DNA of 64,000 bases from the NCBI GenBank assembly GCA_002049455.2, contig KV918835.1, positions 62,001 to 126,000 on the forward strand, in the 5' to 3' direction. Numbering within the stretch: position 1 is the stretch's first letter; each line of letters starts with the position of its first letter. This document shows, piece after piece, positions 52,679 to 63,221 of the stretch. The position numbers and the translations under genes are program-made. This DNA comes from Porphyra umbilicalis (taxonomy: Eukaryota > Rhodophyta > Bangiophyceae > Bangiales > Bangiaceae). The notes beneath the pieces were generated by a model that did not search any database, was not told the origin of the DNA, and saw only the letters and a list, made by a program, of their open reading frames with translations.

Positions 52679-55455
52679 TCAGACGTCGGGACGGACGTGC
52701 ACGGGGCGCTCCGCGTCTCGCCCGATGGCCCAGCGACGGATGGGGGCCGACTCGACGCGCGCGTGGCTCGCGATTGCTCCGTCCAATAAACCAAGGATGG
52801 GCACGCGCCGGCCACCGCACGTCACACCGCCCCGCCCGCCGCCGCGCGTTACCCCCCCCACCGCGTGGCGCGCAGCGTCGCCGACCCCCCCCCTCCCCCT
52901 CGCCCCCCAGCCGCGCAGCGCGTCGCGCAGCACCCCCCCCATGCGCCCGCGGGCGCGCCCCCGCCCGGCCCCCCCCCACCACGGGCGGCGCGCCATCGGC
53001 AAACAGCGCGGGAACCCCCCCCCCCCCCCCTCCTTCGCCACCCCAGCCGCGCCACACCCGACACCGTCTCCCGCAACAGCCCGAGGCTTACAGCCTCGGT
53101 GTCCCCCCCCCCCGCCAACGCGGTCAGCACCGCCGACGCAGCTGCGCGGCGCGCGTCGGCGGCCGCGCCGCGGGCGCCTGCCACCGGCGGCCCCGCGGCG
53201 GTCAGCGCGTCGTCGAGCGCGGCGGCCAAGTCGGCCGAAGCAAACACAGGGGCGGGCGACATGCCGCCGCCGCCGTCGCCGCCCACGGCAGCGGCGAGCA
53301 CCAGCGGCGTGGTCGCCGCGAGCGCGGCAGCGAGCAGCGGCCGCGCCCACACTGCCGGCCCCGCCTTATAGGCGCCGAGCCCCGCCGCCCGACCGGCGGC
53401 GGCGGTCGCCGCGTGTACCGCCGCCGCGTGCGCGGTCACCACCGCCGCCGCGGCGGCGGCGGCGGCGAGCAGCGCCGCCACCTCGTCGTCGGTCGCCACG
53501 TCGGCGGGGGGCGGGGGGCAGCCGCCACCGCCCGCGGACGCGGCGGCGGCGGCGGCGGCGGCGGCGACTGCGGCCGCACCGGTCAGCGCCGCCGCCCGCC
53601 GCACGAGGCCGTCGAGGGCGGAGGCCGCCCAGTCCGGCGCCAGCGGCAGCGGCGCAAGCGGCCGCGCGGCGGCGGCCGCCCACGCCGCCGCTTGCACGCC
53701 GAGTGCCAACACGGCTGCGGCGAGGCGGCGGGCGTCCCCCCACCCGCCACCAACGTCGAATGGGGGAGGAAAAGGGCCTTGGCCGCCACGACGCAGAGCA
53801 CCACGTCCGCGGCAACGGCGGGGTGGTCGATGGCGGGGAGGAGGGTGGTGAGGGTGTCGGCGAGAAGCCGCCGCGCATCGGCGGCGCGAATGGGGTCGAG
53901 GCCCGCCGCGTCGGCGGCCGCCGCATCGGCGGCCGCGTGCGCGGCGGCCGTAAGCCTACCGCTCCCACGCGGCGTGGCGGTGACGCCATTGACCAGGGCC
54001 GGCAGGGCGGCAGGGCCGGGCCGGCGCGCGGCGGACGCCACAGCCGACGGCGCCGCCCACCCGAGCCGCGCCGCCGCGTGCGGCGTAGGCAAAGTCGTCG
54101 CCGCCGCCGCCGCCGCCGCCGACTCGGCCGCCGCCGCGCCTGCCGCCGTCCCTGCAGCCGCGCCCGCCGCCGCCGCAGCCATCGCCGCCGCCGCCGCCGC
54201 CTCTGCGGCCGCTGCCACGCGCGGTGAGCGGCGCGGCGGCGTTGGCCGCTCGGTGCCCAAGAGTGCGGGGGCGGAGGGGGGGGGGGGTGGGACACTTCCC
54301 CGGCGGCGGCGCTGCGAGCCGCCGCGTCCACAGCAAGGGGGGCCGCCGCCGTGGGCGGGTTCGACCCATCAGCCGGCGGCGGGCGCCACGCCGTAACTGC
54401 TGTTGCCGCCGCCAAAGTGGCCGCCACCATCGCCGCCTCCGCCGCTGCCGACTCGTCTGCGTCTGCCGCCGCCCGCCCACCGCCCGGGCGCTGGCCGCCG
54501 GCGAGCGCTGAGTTGGGGGCGGGGGGGGGGGGGGCGGGGGAGGGGAGATGCGCAGCGCTGGCGGCCAGCGCCGCTGCCGCCGCGTCCGGCGCAACGGCTG
54601 CCGATGCCGCCGAGGGCAGCGCCGCCGCCACGTCGGCGCAAGCGGCCGCGCACGCCGGCGGCGGCACCGCAGTCGCCTCTGCAGGAAGCGGCGCCGGCGC
54701 CTTGTCGACCAGCACCTACCCTCGGCCGAGCCCGCAACCCGTCCGAGACACCCGTCTGGGCCCGGACAGTCGGGCGGGGAGGGGGGGGGGGATGGGCGCG
54801 GGCCGGGGGCGCCACCGCGCCCACACGGCGCGCTCGCAATGCCGGCGGCTGCCGGCACCGACAGCCCCCGCAGCGCGCCCCCGACAACCACCGCCTCCGT
54901 CACGCCCGCCACGTGCCGGGGAGGCTCCACACCTCGTGACGTGCCATCCGCCAGGGAAGGGGTGGGGGGGGGGAGTTGCGCTGCGCCGGCGGCGCCAAGT
55001 GCCGCGCGGCGACAGTGCACAGCGGTGGCCGCCATCGTCGCTGCCGCCGCGTCCACTGCCACTGCGGCTGACGCCCCGGAGTGCGCCGCCGCCACGGAAG
55101 TGCGCGCCTCCAAACGCACCGCCAGCTTTCGAATGCCCGAAACCTCGGGCCCAGCGACGGCGGGCACCGCGTCGGCGGCAAAGCCATCGGCGGCACAGAG
55201 CGCTATCGCCGCTGCCGCGGACGCCGCCGGTGAGGGAGCGCAGTCGACGCCGCCGTCGACGCCGCCGGGCGCGCCGGGCACGGCGGCGGCGGCCACGACA
55301 GCAGCGCCGGCGGCTGGCGTCACGGCGGTGGCGGGGCCGGCACGTGCAGCAACGGGCGGCGTCGCCGCTGGCGTAACCGCCGCGGGGGGCTCGGCGGCCG
55401 CTGATTGGGCGGGCGCGGCCCAGACGACGGACGGCGCTGAGGGCGTCGCTGCCAT
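52679..55455 (-). CDS. Alanine-rich hypothetical protein, frame-disrupted
   Basis: No family is recognised. The proposed start is the ATG at 55455 (MAATPSAPSVVWAAPAQSAA). Coding-like minus-strand sequence continues for ~2.8 kb but switches frame several times, near G/C runs (about 54.78, 54.28, 53.74 and 53.03 kb). Coding-like stretches include PEVSGIRKLAVRLEARTSVA, GLDPIRAADARRLLADTLTT, HPAVAADVVLCVVAAKALFL, LAPDWAASALDGLVRRAAAL, SADLAAALDDALTAAG and DTEAVSLGLLRETVSGVARL. Amphipathic helical pairs of this kind are typical of HEAT/ARM-like or TPR-like solenoids. The 3' end (VPILGLLDGAIASHARVESA, stop at 52,679) is tentative. It lies downstream of the separase-like region on the same strand and could even be part of the same locus, but order and composition do not prove it. 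Confidence 0.4.
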
Positions 55456-55492
55456 CACCGGTGGCGCGGCCGCGCCGCGGCTAGACAGCTGA

Positions 55493-56305
55493 CCAGCGCC
55501 GTCGAGGCTGCTGGTGACCCCACAGACGCGTTTTTTTAAAATGGCCGGACGACTACGGGACCCAGCTCAATCGATAGCTTGCAAACAATTGCCCATGGCC
55601 CCCCCCTTCTCCCGTTTGCGCTGCTCAGATTTGTCCGTAGGGCAGCCGTTCCGGAGATACAGAGCGTCGAAGAAAGAGAAAAAGTGCCTCCAAGCTGTCA
55701 GAATCGGCTACTTTTCCAGAGAGAGATTAATTTGTTCTCTGTTCTGAGGAACTACTACACCAAAGAAGCAACATCTTTGGACTTGTGATGCGGCTGAAAA
55801 AAGATGTCAACAACACTGTTGTTGCGTTGAAGGATCGGCGGCCCGCCTCGTATCCAGGGTCTATACGTGCTATATGTGCGCTGTTGTGTCGGAAGCGCAT
55901 TCACACACATCAGCCCACAACGTCCGTTCATGCATGTTTACTGAAGGCAGCGTAAGAAAACGGTGAGCAAACAGCAAGCAGTGCACCCCTACAGCAGTTG
56001 CACCCCACGGCGGCCGGGGGGGAGGCGGCCCTCCCCCCGGACCCCCCCACCCCGCCACCTGGCGGCCCCCCCACCCCGCCACCCAGCAGCCGGTGGGAAG
56101 GCGCCCTCGCGCTGCGCCGCTCGCGGTAGCGCTGGCGCTTGGACCGACGCCCTCGCGCTTCGCCTCTGGCCGTAGCGCTGGGGTTCGGACGCCCTCGCGC
56201 TGCACTGCTCGCCGTCAGGAATTGATCTGGGCGCTGGATCCCGGTCCTTAGAATATTGGCCGTGCAATGCCCTTTAAATCTGGGCCATCCCAGCGAATGT
56301 AGTTC
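55493..56305. other. Intergenic spacer
   Basis: AT-richer at 55,520-55,960, then C-rich low-complexity at 56,010-56,200. A ~19-base imperfect palindrome (CAACAACACTGTTGTTG) lies at about 55,809. No gene is seen. Confidence 0.35.
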
Positions 56306-56585
56306 CGAGGCTGTGCACGACGTTGCGATTGGCTGGTTCCAAAACGCGAATAACGGACAGACAAGTGGCCTACCGCGAGCTTTAATATGATGGAATTACT
56401 GTATAGATTGCTCTCCAAGAAACCATGCAGAAAAGGATCCCATAGGGTCACTGTAGAAGCACTGGGTAGGAAGCGTGCTCGGGGGTGCCCGACGACCCCC
56501 GGTAGGCGGCCGTTGCTACCCGTTTCATGGGCGGTGGTGCTGAGAAAGTTTACAGAGCGTGCAATGCGCAACGAACAGCCTCGGG
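56306..56585. mobile_element. Possible ~280-bp MITE-like element
   Basis: CCGAGGCTGT at 56,308 and its inverse ACAGCCTCGG at about 56,574-56,583 bracket a ~280-bp AT-richer segment inside GC-rich DNA. A 19-base match including the right end recurs at 36,819-36,837, just outside the foldback element. No target duplication is evident, so the call is weak. Confidence 0.3.
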
Positions 56586-56665
56586 CGTACGCTTGTCGGG
56601 AGAACAGCAAGACAGAACACATGACCCGCCCAAACCGGCACGCTCGTCCCCCCGCCGGCCACGCA

Positions 56666-56768
56666 CTACCAACCACTCCCCGCCGCCCACGTCAGTCGCA
56701 GCGACCGCTCGGTGCGGGAGCGCATCGTCCGCCGCCCTTCGCCCGACGCTCCGTCGGCTGGCGTGGCC

Positions 56769-56820
<52 letters not shown>

Positions 56821-58568
56821 GCGCGCGCGCCCGCCGCCGCGCCGCGGGCGTCCCTGCCGCGGCGGGCGCCGCCACCTCCGCCGCCTCCACCACTGTCACG
56901 CAGACGTCGGCGTCGGCGTCGGCGTTGGCACCGGCCGCCTCCACCGCCTGCCACGCAGAGCAGCAGCCAATCCGCACCGCCGTGGGGGCAGCGGGGGGGG
57001 GGGTGCCCCCGCCCGCCGCCGCCGCCCCGGCCGCCGTCGCCCGCGGGTGGCGGCGACGGCGGGCGCCCGAGGTACGCCCAGAGGACCCCTCCCCCCTCCC
57101 GTGCCCGCAATACAGCCACACTTCTGGGGGGTGCCCACCCTCGCCACCCCCTCCCACCCCCGTGAGAGCGGCGAGCGGCAGCGGTGGCGCGGGCGGCGGC
57201 GGCAAGCCGACGGTGCCGACCCACCCCGGCGCCGCGCTGGTGGGCGGCCCAAACGCCACCGCGGTCGCCGGCAGGGCCCCCGCCGGGTCGAGCACGTGCG
57301 CTACCACCCCCGTGTCGACGGGGACGGCGTGCCGCGGCGGGGCAGGGAGGGGGGGGGAGCACCAACGACAGCTACAGCAGCCGCGAGATGGGCCGGGGTG
57401 GGGGCGCCAGACCGGGGAGCGCCTCCCGCGGGAAGGCTTTGAGGGTGGGGTCGAGGACGAGCACCAGCGCCGGGAGGGGGGGGGAGGACCCGGCACCCGC
57501 GTTTGCGGGGGGTGGCGGGGGGGGGGGGCGGGGGGGCGACGACGACGTTGACGGCGGCGGTGCCCGCCGCCGCCGGCCCGTGCGCCCCGCCAGTCCACCC
57601 CCCGCCGTCCCGACGGCGGCGGACGCCGGGGAGTCGACTCCCCCCGCCGCTCGGCAGGGAGCGAAAATAGCCAGTCCTTTAAACCCTCCCCCCACCCACC
57701 CCCCATCCACTTGCGCCGCCAGCCGCCCAAGTCCCGCGTCGAGGTCCAGGCGGCGGGCCGACCACGCCCCCCGGTCCGCATTCCGCCCCGCTGACGCCCG
57801 CAGCGCGGCCGTCAGGGACTCTCTGCCCCCCGCCACGACGTCGGTGGCGGCCGCGACGCCAGCCGCGGAGAGGTCCGCACCCCCCGCCGCCACCGCCGAA
57901 GGAGGGAGCGGCCGGCTGCCGCAGTCAGCCGAGCCGCGGCGGCTCCCCCGCCGTCGCCCGCCACGCGTAGCCGCAGTCGCGGCGGGGGGAGAGGGCGACG
58001 CCGGTGACCGTCGGCGGCGGTGGCAGCGCCGCCCGCACCGCCGCGGGGCAGCCGTCAGGGGAGAGAAACGCCGGCCACCCGCCGCGGTGTCGGCGTCTCC
58101 CCCCACGGCCAGCCGTCCGAGGGCAGACGCGACAGCGTCGACAGGCGGATCGGCGTCGGTGTCCCCCCCAACTCCGCCGCGGACGGCCGGAAGGGTCCCT
58201 GGCCGCGGCCGCCCCCAGCGCCAGCCGCGCCGCCGCCGCGCCCGCCACCACCGCTGCGCGAATGTTACACGACCGCCCCAAGGCGGCGGCGGCGGCGGCC
58301 ACACCCCCTGCAGCCGCGTCAGGGCCGGCGGACGAAGCGACCGCCGCCGACGCGGACCGGTGGGGGCGGGGGGGACGGCGGCGGCGGCGCGCTGCCGACC
58401 GCGAGCGGCGGGCGTCGCGACGGCCGCCAAACGCGTGTCGTCGGGGCGCGCCGCGCAGCCCGCCAACACCGCGTCGAGCGTGGCGGCCGGTAGCCGCGGG
58501 GCCGCCAGCCCCGCGGTAGTGTGGAGCAGGTTGACGGCCGCCGCCGGATCTTCGTCTTTGTCATCGCC
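56666..58568 (-). CDS. Separase (peptidase C50) catalytic region, truncated
   Basis: Separase cleaves the cohesin kleisin SCC1/REC8 at anaphase. On the minus strand the hallmark LVLVLDPTLKAFPREALPGL (near 57.45 kb) is followed, in another frame, by GVVAHVLDPAGALPATAVAF, then EVWLYCGHGRGEG with the catalytic His, and AVRIGCCSAWQAVEA, where the Cys should lie (family: GCSSG). Upstream (57.6-58.57 kb) there is helical, Ala-rich sequence (DPAAAVNLLHTTAGLAAPRL, AATLDAVLAGCAARPDD) consistent with the TPR-like part. The family's post-Cys NLWDVTD-type motif is not seen, and frames change near C/G runs with a stop at 57,372, so it is a pseudogene or badly called. The upstream end stops at the border of the repeat element at 58,569; a full separase would need well over 1,000 residues more. 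Confidence 0.6.
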
Positions 58569-58882
58569 GGCCGCCGCGAGCCGAGGACCTGCCGCCGCCG
58601 CCGGCCACGAAGGCGGTCGGCGCTCACCGCGGCCGCGCGGGCGCCGACGCGCTCCGCGCGCGGTTGGTGGCGGCCTCCGCGATGGCGACGCCCACCCCCC
58701 AGTTGCCACCGGCGGCGGCGGGGCCGTGTCCCACCAGGTCGCGCCGCCGCGCCCGAGGTCGTCGCCCGGAGGTGGCTGCTCATGAGCGTGGCGCAAGCCG
58801 CGACGCGGCGGCGGAGCCACCTCGGCTGCCTTCCGACCACGTTGCTGGCCGCCCCGCAGGCCAACGACGCCGGTCGGCGACG

Positions 58883-60952
58883 TCAAAGTGGAGGGAGGCG
58901 ACGAACTCCTCCATGAGGATGCGCGCGGCGACCATCATCCGCCTCCAGGTAGGGTCTTGCTTGTTCGGGTAGACCTTGTTGACGACTGCCTCCTTCTTGG
59001 CGCCGCTGCCTTGACGAACGCTTTTCCGGGGTGAGCGCGCCGCGGCGATGCCGCCTCCTCCCTCCCCCCTTAAGAGTAGGGGCAGCCGGCGTGCTTGGTG
59101 GTGGCGCGACCTGGCTTGCCGAGGACGGTGTGACCGTCAAGGCGGTCTTGACGCTCGCCGCCCCAGGGACCGCAGATGGCGACGACTTGGCGACGCCCAG
59201 CAGAGCTACAACGGTAGCATCAGGAGCCGCCGAGTCCGGCAGCTCATGGTTGAACTTGGCGTACAGGAGGTGGATGACGGTGAGCAAGTTGGAGATGAGG
59301 AACGGACCCACCTGCCGGATCTCCCCGATGATGCCCGCCGGCAGCGCCTCACGCAAAACGTCCAGGAACCACGGCTCCAGCCCCCTCTTGGTCGCCGGTG
59401 GCGAGTGGACCGAGCGACCAGCCGCAAAGTTGGTCAAGTAGTACGGCCACACGTCGGCCTTGACGAGGACGGAGATCAGTTGGTAGCGGGGAGTGGCGTC
59501 GAAGATGGCACCCACAAAAGCAAACAGCCGAGCCCATCTGCTTCCCGGAGTCTCGGAGACAGGAGCGATGACAGGGACAGCCGGGGGGGTCGCCAAGGCT
59601 GCAGCGCCCGCCCCTCCGCCCACAGGCAAATCGCTGCCGGCAGCCGCGTGAAGCGGCGGCGGCGGTGACGGCGCTGCAGTAGCGTCCGAAGAGGCCCCGT
59701 AGCGGGACCCAGGCAGCTCGGATTGGGGGCCACAGCCAGCTTGCGGGTGCCAGGCACTGCCGTCAGGGACCGCCGGCGGCCCACTAGGTGCGCCGCTCCA
59801 GACCGTTTGACCAGCTTTTCGGGCGGCCGCGCTGAGCTCAGCAGCGGCCGCGTCGTCCGCCTCCGACCACTGTGGGTGCACGGCCACTGCCTTCTCTTCT
59901 TCCGCGGCCTGACGCTCGGCCGCCGCTGTTAGCGCGAGCGCCGCCGCCGCCACCTGCTCGTCGGCGGCCTTACGGTCGACGGCGGCCTTGCGGTCGGCGG
60001 CGGCCTTGCGCGCGAGCGCAGCCGCCGCCTCCTGCTCGTCAGCGGCTTTGCGGTCGGCGGCGGCCTTGTGCTCCAGCGCCGCCGCCGCCTCCTGCTCGTC
60101 GGCGGTCTTGCGGTCGGCTGCGGCCTTGTGCTCCAGCGCCGCCGCCGCCTCCTGCTTTTGAGCGGCCTTGCGGTCGGCGGCGGCCTTGTGCTCCAGCGCC
60201 GCCGCCGCCTCCTGGTCGTCGGCGGCCTTTCTTTCGGCGGCGGCCTTGTGCTCCTGCGCCGCCGCCGCCTCCTGGTCGTCGGCGGTCTTGCTGTCGGCGG
60301 CGGCCTCGCGCTCCAGCGCCGCCGTCGCCTCCTGCTCGTCGGCGGTCTTGCGGTCGGCGGAGGCCTTGCGCTTGAGCGCCGCCGCCGACTCGTGCTTGTC
60401 GGTGGCCTTTCGCGCGACCGCGGCGCCGCGCACAACCACCTCTGCCGCCTCCTGGTCGTCCGCGGCCTTGCCGCAGGCCGGAGCTTCAGGCTCGCGCTTC
60501 TTCCCGGCTCCGGCCTTGTCGGTGCTCTCCTTCACGCCGCTTGCTGCTTCGTTGGCGGTTTGGCGGCGCCGCTCCTTCTTCGCTAGCCGTCGCGAGGGCT
60601 GCCTGTCGCCCGCGACGGCTAGGAGCTTGTCTTTTTCAGCGGCCAAGCGTCGCTCGAGGTCGGCGTTGTCCTCCGCACCTGTCGCCTCAGCCGCGGCGAT
60701 GGCCTTATGCATTGGGCTGAGGGCAGGCGCCGAGGGCTGGGAGGCAGCCCGAGTCCCAGCGCTGCTGTTTTGCGGTGAGGCCCGTTCGTTGGCGGTAGCG
60801 CCGCCAGGGCGTCCATCTGACGCCAATTTGGCCAGCCTGGAGCGCTTGGAGCGCGGAGAGGATGGGACATTGGAAGAACCTGTAGCCGGTGCACAGTCGC
60901 CGGCGTTGTCGACGGTGCGCTTAGTGCGCGGCCTGCGCTTGTTGCCGCCCAT
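58883..60952 (-). CDS. ORF1 of the repeat element, copy 2 (689 aa)
   Basis: One continuous frame from ATG 60952 (MGGNKRRPRTKRTVDNAGDC) through the basic N-terminus, a helical part, about eight 20-residue repeats, a Pro/Ala/Ser-rich linker (SGAPSGPPAVPDGSAWHPQA) and the conserved block WARLFAFVGAIFDATPRYQL / VKADVWPYYLTNFAAG / QVGPFLISNLLTVIHLLYAK. It ends in a different frame from copy 1 after the Gly-rich linker, and the Trp-rich C-terminal domain of copy 1 is missing because of the ~840-bp deletion. That the same long frame is kept over ~450 codons at ~97% identity supports real coding capacity. Function unknown. Confidence 0.6.
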   Translation of the reverse strand: MGGNKRRPRTKRTVDNAGDCAPATGSSNVPSSPRSKRSRLAKLASDGRPGGATANERASPQNSSAGTRAASQPSAPALSPMHKAIAAAEATGAEDNADLERRLAAEKDKLLAVAGDRQPSRRLAKKERRRQTANEAASGVKESTDKAGAGKKREPEAPACGKAADDQEAAEVVVRGAAVARKATDKHESAAALKRKASADRKTADEQEATAALEREAAADSKTADDQEAAAAQEHKAAAERKAADDQEAAAALEHKAAADRKAAQKQEAAAALEHKAAADRKTADEQEAAAALEHKAAADRKAADEQEAAAALARKAAADRKAAVDRKAADEQVAAAALALTAAAERQAAEEEKAVAVHPQWSEADDAAAAELSAAARKAGQTVWSGAPSGPPAVPDGSAWHPQAGCGPQSELPGSRYGASSDATAAPSPPPPLHAAAGSDLPVGGGAGAAALATPPAVPVIAPVSETPGSRWARLFAFVGAIFDATPRYQLISVLVKADVWPYYLTNFAAGRSVHSPPATKRGLEPWFLDVLREALPAGIIGEIRQVGPFLISNLLTVIHLLYAKFNHELPDSAAPDATVVALLGVAKSSPSAVPGAASVKTALTVTPSSASQVAPPPSTPAAPTLKGGGRRRHRRGALTPEKRSSRQRRQEGGSRQQGLPEQARPYLEADDGRRAHPHGGVRRLPPL
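59930..60430 (-). repeat. 60-bp tandem array, ~8 units, inside ORF1 copy 2
   Basis: The same 60-bp unit as at 40,981-42,060 but with about eight copies, one of them partial near 59,985. Confidence 0.93.
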
Positions 60953-61037
60953 CTACGAAGAAAAGGCCAATGCAGTCGCACAATCGGTGTTGCACACGAA
61001 AAAACAGCAAAAAGAAAGGGAGTTTCAACGTTAGGCT

Positions 61038-61819
61038 ACAGTGCTCCGCGTACCTTGACGCCGATCAAGAGTATGCCTCTGCCCCTCGTGTACGAAGTCA
61101 GACAAGACCACCAACACGCGAAAAACCAAGTCACAAGATCGAGCTGCAGTCATACCGTTGGAACCCAGAACGACGCGGCGGGGCTTGTAGCCAGAGTGCG
61201 GCACGCCAGCAACGCCAACAGCGAGCAGCCCCGCCCCGCTGCCAACAGTGTCGGCCGCAGAGTGTACCACTGCGCCGCGCACACAAGCACAGGCACAGTA
61301 CATGAAAGGGAAGCAAAGAGCATGGGAGTTTCAAAGTTAGACTACAGTGCTCCGCGTGCCTCCATGCCCATCAAGAGTATGCCTCTGCCCCTCGTGTACC
61401 AAATCAGACAATACCACCAACATGCGAAAAACCAAGTCACAAGATCGAGCTGCAGTCATACCGTTGGAACGCAGAACGACGCGGCAGGGCTTGTATCCAA
61501 AGTGAGGCACACCAACAACACCAACAGCGAGCAGCCCTGCCCCGCAGCCAACAGTGCCGGCCGCAGAGTGTACCACTGCGCCGCGCACACCAGCACAGGC
61601 ACATTACATGAAACGGCAGCAAAGAGCATGGGAGTTTCAAAGTTTGACTACAGTGCTCCGCGTGCCTCCATGCCCATCACGAGTATGCCTCTGCCCCTCG
61701 TGTACCAAACGAGACAATACCACCAACACGCGAAAAACCAAGTCACAAGATCGAGCTACATCCGTACCGCTGGTAAAGAGAACCACGCAGCCCGGCATGT
61801 AGCCAGAGCGTGGCAATAG
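61038..61819. repeat. 306-bp tandem repeats upstream of ORF1, copy 2
   Basis: ACAGTGCTCC at 61,038, 61,344 and 61,650, again exactly 306 bp apart. The plus-strand frame across the units is open here too. Confidence 0.9.
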
Positions 61820-63221
61820 AGCAGCGACCAGCTCTGCCCCACTGCGAGTAGTGACGGCAGCCGACCGTAGCACTGCGCCCAGCGCACCAACACGGGCACC
61901 GGTCCAGCGCAAATGTGAAGGATGCACAGACACTGACAGCAACAAAGATAGACGCGATTGCCTCCCAGACGCGAACGGAGGTCGATGCGTGCGAGATGAG
62001 TGCGCCATGCCTTGTCGGGTGTGTGGCCAACTTCGTGACAGCATGCGGTGCGCAATCGAATCGTTACCATGTGACCGGGCTCCCAATGTTTGTAATGATG
62101 ACGACACCTGACGTAGAGACATCTGTCAAATGATGCGGCTAGATTTAGTCGAAGTTGCACGACATATAATGATCTAGTTACTGGATGATATTGCTGCTTA
62201 CCATATCAGAAAATTACCGTCTGTCACATTTTGACTCTTAGCTCGGGTCGTATCTGACGCAGGGGCCAACCTATTCGACCGTCACGTGCACCGTGAACAA
62301 TGAAACTTGCGTGTGCATTTGGTAAGGATGGGATGGCTGTGGACGGCGCCGTGTGGACACATCGGTGCGGCCACCCGCGACGCTGGGGCGGATCGGGCGG
62401 TCAACGGAAGTGGCGGACCGCGGCGTGCCGGGACTGGGCGGGGAACGTCGCGGCCGCCGCCTCGACAGCGGGCACGCGTCTCTGTGTGGGGTGGAATGGT
62501 CGGTGGTAGTGCCCTCTGTGGCGCGAGCGGGCTGGGTATGAAGGCGGCCGTGGCAGCGCCGGAACGGTCCGGCGGACAGCCGCGAGCCATAGCCACATTA
62601 GCCACCAGGTGGAGCGGTCGGCTGCAGCCTGGCGGCTGCCGTGGTCCGCGAACCTCGCTGGCGCACCCTCGCTGCTGCCGCCACCGCCGCTGTCAATGCA
62701 CACTGTCGACCGTTCCGCTCTGCACGGACACCTCGACGACTGGCGTCTGCTCGACGAATGCGACCGGCCGGTGGCGTGGGGCGGCTGTCGCGTGGGGCCA
62801 CCGTTTTCATCTGACGCCTTTCGTGCAATTTTGTGTAGTAGGCTGGTGGGGGGCGGGACGGGTGCGGCGGCTGCGGTGTGGCGTCCGCCGGCAGCGCGAA
62901 TCGCCCACCTGAGTGGTGTATGTGCCTCTTACGAAGTACTGGCGGGTTGCTTCGTTGGGTGTGGTTGGGCGCAGGGCCGGGCTGAGGGCGGTGTGCCTCC
63001 ATGCCGCCCGTTTGCAGGCGACGGGTGGCAGCTGCGTCTGCGGCTGCGCTGGCCGCCTGTGCTTGCTTTTGTTGCCCATGTTTGTTCTGCGGGCCGCTCC
63101 AGCGCTGAGCGCGTGTCGGACGGACGCCTAGAATCGAGTTGGTGCTCAGGAAGCTCTTTTCATGCCCCGCAGAGTGGCGATTCATCACTCACAAGAAAAT
63201 GAGCCCGTCTGTTCTTTGCAT
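61820..63221. other. Repeat-element spacer, copy 2
   Basis: Matches 43,453-44,931. The minus-strand frame 62,598-63,188 (~196 codons) is open as in copy 1. No recognisable domain. Confidence 0.4.
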
